A stretch of DNA of 45,833 nt from Chthoniobacter sp. (lineage in GTDB: Bacteria > Verrucomicrobiota > Verrucomicrobiia > Chthoniobacterales > Chthoniobacteraceae). Made by a program: the position numbers and the translations under genes. Position 1 is the stretch's first letter. Each line of letters opens with the position of its first letter. The stretch is from the NCBI GenBank assembly GCA_028293645.1, contig JAQGOK010000217.1, positions 1-45,833 of the forward strand, written 5' to 3'. Below, in pieces: positions 45,715 to 45,833 of the stretch. The notes under the pieces were generated by a model, which had not been told where the DNA came from, did not search any database, and saw only the letters and a list, made by a program, of their open reading frames with translations.

Positions 45715-45833
45715 ATGACTGACGCGATGGAATATGTGCCTGATGGGCCGGTGCTGAGGCGGTTCTTGTGGGACCGTGAGAAGCTGAGTTGCATACAGGG
45801 TCCGATTGAGAGCGGGACGAGTACGTGTTGCTG
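45715..45833 (+). CDS. Large terminase subunit, N-terminal part
   Basis: Only the first 39 codons are in the window. ATG 45715 leads to MTDAMEYVPDGPVLRRFLWD and then REKLSCIQGPIESGTSTCC, where GPIESGTST fits the terminase Walker A (GPxxSGxS) of the packaging motor. The rest should lie in the missing DNA before the putative portal. Ribosome site weak; GGGGCT is within the repeats just upstream. Confidence 0.8.
   Translation, partial: MTDAMEYVPDGPVLRRFLWDREKLSCIQGPIESGTSTCC

Noticed and set aside
45349-45722. Plus-strand open frames between the terminase genes
   Set aside because: Low-complexity translations (His/Thr/Ala repeats, then Phe/Ser/Gly) without coding bias or ribosome sites.
1-45833. 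Diversity-generating retroelement as in BPP-1
   Set aside because: Head proteins resemble BPP-1 relatives, but I find no reverse transcriptase motif (YxDD) and no template/variable repeat pair.
1-45833. CRISPR array or insertion sequence
   Set aside because: No regularly spaced repeats of suitable length and no transposase were seen.

Overview
The window is almost all of a temperate, short-tailed (podovirus-type) bacteriophage genome. It is read as the circular or packaged form, not as an integrated prophage. The DNA is GC-rich with a strong G/C bias at third codon positions. Genes are packed with many ATGA stop/start overlaps. The family mix (Bbp16/Bbp19-like head proteins, DUF1376, YbcO-like, RecT/RecE-like, RusA) and an attP carrying the 3' part of a tRNA-Thr(UGU) fit a phage of a GC-rich proteobacterium. 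An alphaproteobacterium is my best guess, but the sequence does not prove it. The window opens in the tail end of a head gene (probably portal) and closes just inside the large terminase gene, so about one terminase plus portal length is missing and the two ends belong together.

Layout. 1-8250: head genes (Bbp19-like, scaffold, major capsid, Bbp16-like cement protein), a coiled-coil protein, a beta-helix tailspike and a glycine-rich adhesin-like protein. 8257-19823: tail adaptor, tail nozzle, and three large DNA-ejection proteins, one with a lysozyme-like domain and one with an HExxH metallopeptidase and a polyvalent-protein-like domain. 19870-28570: a T7-gp17-like tail fibre, a lysis cassette (membrane proteins, M15 endolysin, lipoprotein, two-TM holin) and two more large beta-helix/Ig proteins, closed by a strong terminator. 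28866-28915: attP. 28921-35171, minus strand: integrase, excisionase-like protein, small proteins, YbcO-like nuclease, RecT, RecE-like exonuclease and early small genes. 35227-35778: immunity region with divergent promoters, repressor and Cro-like protein. 35778-42221, plus strand: nucleases, RusA, DUF1376, split primase/helicase and two DNA-binding proteins. 42124-44695, minus strand: an operon of small unknown genes, each with a good Shine-Dalgarno sequence. 44886-end: small terminase, a repeat-rich 322-bp gap, and the start of the large terminase.

Control. The rightward structural genes carry a recurrent upstream element, GTGCATTGGC followed 18 bp after its TTGGCC core by a -10-like hexamer. 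Four copies are exact and one has a single mismatch. At two of them the start codon lies 6 bp after the -10, so those transcripts would be leaderless. The immunity region has a 14-bp operator (TGAGAWATTTCKCA) at both the leftward and rightward early promoters. On the leftward transcript a hairpin with a U-tract sits immediately before the exonuclease gene, so recombination and integration genes may depend on antitermination or read-through.

Most interesting items: the late promoter family and leaderless starts; the ejection protein combining polyvalent and metallopeptidase domains; a protein-like segment nested in another frame inside that same gene; the primase zinc domain encoded out of frame with its TOPRIM/helicase; the repeat array between the terminase genes; and several micro-proteins of 27-57 residues.
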